Shown here in pieces: positions 22,570-25,460 of a DNA stretch of 25,460 nt (its first letter is position 1; each line of letters starts with the position of its first letter). The DNA comes from a virus. A program made the translations under genes and the position numbers. The notes beneath the pieces are model-generated. The model saw nothing but the letters and a program-made list of their open reading frames with translations. It did not search any database and was not told the DNA's origin. The stretch spans positions 1 through 25,460 of the IMG/VR virus record IMGVR_UViG_3300031673_000434; one strand, 5' to 3'.

Positions 22570-25460
22570 GAACACTAACAGCTACCGCTGCAACTCAGGC
22601 AGCGCAGAATCTCGGCACTGAGCCAATCATCATTGTCAAGATAGAGTGGGATGGCGGCGATGAATATTATTCCGAGAAGACTTTCACACTCGGTACTGGA
22701 TCAGCTGGTATATCAGCACAAGGTAAATTAGTAGATTTTAATCCTGTACAAGTTTTAAAGAAGGTTGATTCAGTTGGTGAAGCTGGTGGAGTCACATTAA
22801 TCCTTGATGATACAGATGAATCCTTAAAAGCAATAGTTAATACTGAGGTTATAGAGGGTAAATCTGTTACAGTCTATCAGCATTTTGAAGGTGCATTAGT
22901 ATCAGATTTAACAACGCTACTTGTCGGTAAAATCACCGGTGGTATTGGTTGGTCAGAAAGTGAACGAACACTTGCGATTACTATTGACTCAAGTATAGAA
23001 GATAAAGAAGTGGGTTTTGCGCCCGATGAAGACGATTTAACAGATATTAACCCCGATGCAGTTGATGTGCCTTGGCCGTTATGTATTGGATCAGTTGTTC
23101 ATGTTCCAGCCGTTCGCGTCAAGCATGAACCAACAGGCAAACTTGATGTTGGAATCAATCATAACTTTTCATCTTTCAAAGTTAAGGGTGGGGATCTATT
23201 TCCGCAGTCTCCGACATTAGTATATATCCATATCAACAATATTCGTTACTATGGTTCATTTGTTGGCGAGTTATTTAGAGTGAAAAGTCGGAATCTTGCA
23301 CATCATACTAACATACTTTTCGCAAATCGCTTAGCTAATGATATCCATGTTAACGACCCAAGTGTCGCTTGGATTAATGAAGATACAGTTATTACAGGAT
23401 TGTATTGCTATGTTGAAACACGTGAAGGTTACGCCGTTAATCAGTGTATAAGTCAAGAAGGTCGTAAATGTTTCTTTCTTGAACCTTGGGGTGTGCATTC
23501 TTTTGGTATCGTGAAGCATGTTGTACTTGGACTCGGCGAAGATATAGAAGAAACAGCAGGTATTCCTAGAAGTTCTTGGTCTGTAGATTTTATTATCGAG
23601 TCACTTAGTACACCATATACTTTAGCCATGACAGGTGAAGTTATTAACTTAGTAGATGGATTAACAATCGTTCGTCGTGGTCGATGGGCGCTGATAAGTG
23701 GTGCAAAAGTTATTCTTAAAGTTGCATATGATAATTTGTATATTTGTAATTTAGTACCATCTACGGAGATTCTAGCTGTTTATGGTTATCGTCAAATTGA
23801 TGACCAAAAGGTCTTCGTACCAATACCTTCAACATATTATACGAAGACGCTCTCTGGCTCTCTTGCTGGTCAGACAGCAACATATCTTGAATTTGCTACA
23901 GCATTAGAAGAGTATGAAGATGAAAATTGGGAAGGCAGTGTGTATGTCACATTACGATCTTCTATTGGTTCAAATGTGGCGCAACTTATTGAGTGGTTAC
24001 TAACAACATATTCAAATCTAACAGTTGATGCCTCTTTCGCGGCTGTTGCTGCCAAGGTAGGACAATACCCGGTTAATTTTGCGATCTTTGATCAACCGAA
24101 TGTACTTAAGTTAGTTGAAGAAATTGCTTGGCAGGCACGTTGTGCTGTAGTTATTCGTGAGGGTGTCGCTTCAATCATATATCTTTCAGAGCTAATTGTG
24201 GCAGATGTTACTCTGGATGAGGATGATCTAGAACTTAAAACACTTGAGTTAGGATTTAGTGAGACAGACGACATAGTTACAAAACTTACTGGTAATTGGC
24301 TTAAAGATTATTCTGAGGAACCTGACTCAACTAGGCGTGTTATATATAAGAATAATATATCTCTCTTTAATCTTGTTGAAGAAGAACGAGATTTCTTTAT
24401 CTATAATAATGCTAATCTCGTGAAACTCAGCGTCTTCTTTTGGGGTTATCGTTGGTCGAATTCGTGGCGTAAAGTTGCATATAAAACATTTCTTGATACA
24501 TTGGCCCTTGAACCATTTGATACTGTTGGGCATGATATCGGGATACTATCTACTAATGAACTTCGTGGAACAATCGAGGATACTTCACAAGATTCAAATG
24601 AGCAGTCAATAACCATTAAGGCAGAGCTTGCCTCAAAAGCTGGAGACTCGGATGCCGGACAACCTATCGAAGATTTAGGTTACTATTTAGGTGACCCAAC
24701 TTATCCAGTAGATATCTGGAATAATCCAGTTGAAGTTAGTGATCCAGTCGACGGCTTTGAAGAAGTTGATTATACGATCCCACATGACACAAATGACGGT
24801 ACTGGTGATAACACAGGTGGTGACGAAGAAGTACCACCGCCAGATGCTAAATTCTTTATCGTTATTGTAGAGTATGTAGATCCAGTAGAACGTGGTGTAG
24901 CCTTTGATTTCCGTGTTGAATTACGAGATGTCCAAGATAAAGTAGTTGGGCTTAATGTCACAGCCTCATTAGAACTACAGACATCTGGCGGGGACTCATT
25001 AGATGTACTCTCGATACCTTTAGTAAGCGGAATTTTTGAGGGACAATTAACTATTGATGGCGGTGCTGGACAAGAAACTGGCGCAATAATTGTCTCAGCT
25101 GAGAATTATGAGGCTGATGAAACAGCGATATTTGATATTGTGCCACCATTGGGTAATTTAGTCTTTGTGGGGCCAATACCAAATGTCGCCAGAGAAACAG
25201 GTCAAGCGGCCCTTAAAATCCTCTCAGGTGGCTCTCTTGATGATGTTATGGATGTATCACTTAATACATCTGCCGGTGATAAATTGTATACCTCTGGCGG
25301 TGTGCAAATTACATCTGTAACAGCTGATGGTGCCGGAGAATTTTTCTTGCCGCTTAACTGGAATATTAAAGGTGGCCAAGGTAATGTTCTGGGTCAATTA
25401 GTTTTCAAAGACACAACGCAGTTACTGTATAATGATATACAAAGTAATAATTTTAATATC
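22566..25460 (+). CDS. Large tail-tip/baseplate hub protein, 3' end beyond the window
   Basis: An open frame of 965 codons with no stop before the right edge, so the gene is partial. ATG at 22566 overlaps the previous stop (ATGA). The first 150 residues are strand-rich with GGVTLILDDTDESLKAIVNT and LTTLLVGKITGGIGWSESER, a hub-like pattern (define a coordinate, 'D-x-x-D-x-L', then 'G-x-I'). Residues about 400-700 include DVTLDEDDLELKTLELGFSE and SVFFWGYRWSNSWRKVAYKT, resembling the hub domains of long tail-tip proteins. An acidic Gly/Asp/Pro linker, about 742-758, leads to two consecutive Ig-like/FN3-like beta domains (about 759-850 and 860-965). The protein should close the tube and bear the receptor-contacting tip. 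Exact family membership is not certain. Confidence 0.75.
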   Translation, partial: MRTLTATAATQAAQNLGTEPIIIVKIEWDGGDEYYSEKTFTLGTGSAGISAQGKLVDFNPVQVLKKVDSVGEAGGVTLILDDTDESLKAIVNTEVIEGKSVTVYQHFEGALVSDLTTLLVGKITGGIGWSESERTLAITIDSSIEDKEVGFAPDEDDLTDINPDAVDVPWPLCIGSVVHVPAVRVKHEPTGKLDVGINHNFSSFKVKGGDLFPQSPTLVYIHINNIRYYGSFVGELFRVKSRNLAHHTNILFANRLANDIHVNDPSVAWINEDTVITGLYCYVETREGYAVNQCISQEGRKCFFLEPWGVHSFGIVKHVVLGLGEDIEETAGIPRSSWSVDFIIESLSTPYTLAMTGEVINLVDGLTIVRRGRWALISGAKVILKVAYDNLYICNLVPSTEILAVYGYRQIDDQKVFVPIPSTYYTKTLSGSLAGQTATYLEFATALEEYEDENWEGSVYVTLRSSIGSNVAQLIEWLLTTYSNLTVDASFAAVAAKVGQYPVNFAIFDQPNVLKLVEEIAWQARCAVVIREGVASIIYLSELIVADVTLDEDDLELKTLELGFSETDDIVTKLTGNWLKDYSEEPDSTRRVIYKNNISLFNLVEEERDFFIYNNANLVKLSVFFWGYRWSNSWRKVAYKTFLDTLALEPFDTVGHDIGILSTNELRGTIEDTSQDSNEQSITIKAELASKAGDSDAGQPIEDLGYYLGDPTYPVDIWNNPVEVSDPVDGFEEVDYTIPHDTNDGTGDNTGGDEEVPPPDAKFFIVIVEYVDPVERGVAFDFRVELRDVQDKVVGLNVTASLELQTSGGDSLDVLSIPLVSGIFEGQLTIDGGAGQETGAIIVSAENYEADETAIFDIVPPLGNLVFVGPIPNVARETGQAALKILSGGSLDDVMDVSLNTSAGDKLYTSGGVQITSVTADGAGEFFLPLNWNIKGGQGNVLGQLVFKDTTQLLYNDIQSNNFNI

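Overview
The window is the late (virion structure and DNA packaging) region of a tailed double-stranded DNA bacteriophage or prophage, about 24 kb of tightly packed genes all read on the + strand. Purine-rich Shine-Dalgarno sites (AGGAGG, AAGGAG, GGAG), several GTG starts and many ATGA or TAATG stop/start overlaps point to a bacterial host. The host taxon cannot be told from the sequence. A 1332-residue tape measure protein, one tail tube gene with no sheath gene beside it, and a tail-assembly-chaperone pair joined by a -1 frameshift site indicate a long, flexible, non-contractile tail (siphovirus-like). No integrase, replication, lysis endopeptidase or repressor gene is visible.

Left end (1-1726): a GC-rich (CCCCGG)n tract lies at the very edge. 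It is followed by a candidate promoter, two tandemly duplicated small genes of unknown function (140-544 and 573-1025), and a clear hairpin terminator. A roughly 660-base non-coding stretch then holds two adjacent hairpins, five perfect 12-bp A4T4 tandem repeats, and a composite satellite of TATACCC heptamers broken up by a 20-bp unit. This is the least conventional part of the window.

Adsorption block (1727-8148): a zinc-finger plus helical protein (possible small terminase), a small beta-rich protein, a 1164-residue tail fibre (DUF2793-like head, right-handed beta-helix, beta-sandwich C-terminus), and a 715-residue membrane-anchored beta-helix protein whose middle is markedly GC-rich.

Packaging and head block (8164-14230): large terminase (lambda gpA type), portal, head-tail connector, scaffold and a P22-type major coat protein with an inserted beta domain. 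The scaffold and coat proteins begin with the same short peptide (KYWKPVY). No prohead protease is present.

Tail block (14284-25460): a small one-span membrane protein, head closure and tail completion proteins, the tail tube, chaperones G and GT with a TTTTTTA slippery site, a further tail protein, the tape measure, a small tail protein, two mutually paralogous distal-tail proteins, and a large tail-tip/hub protein that runs off the right edge. G-rich hairpins after the coat gene and after the chaperone genes probably set the relative levels of these transcripts.
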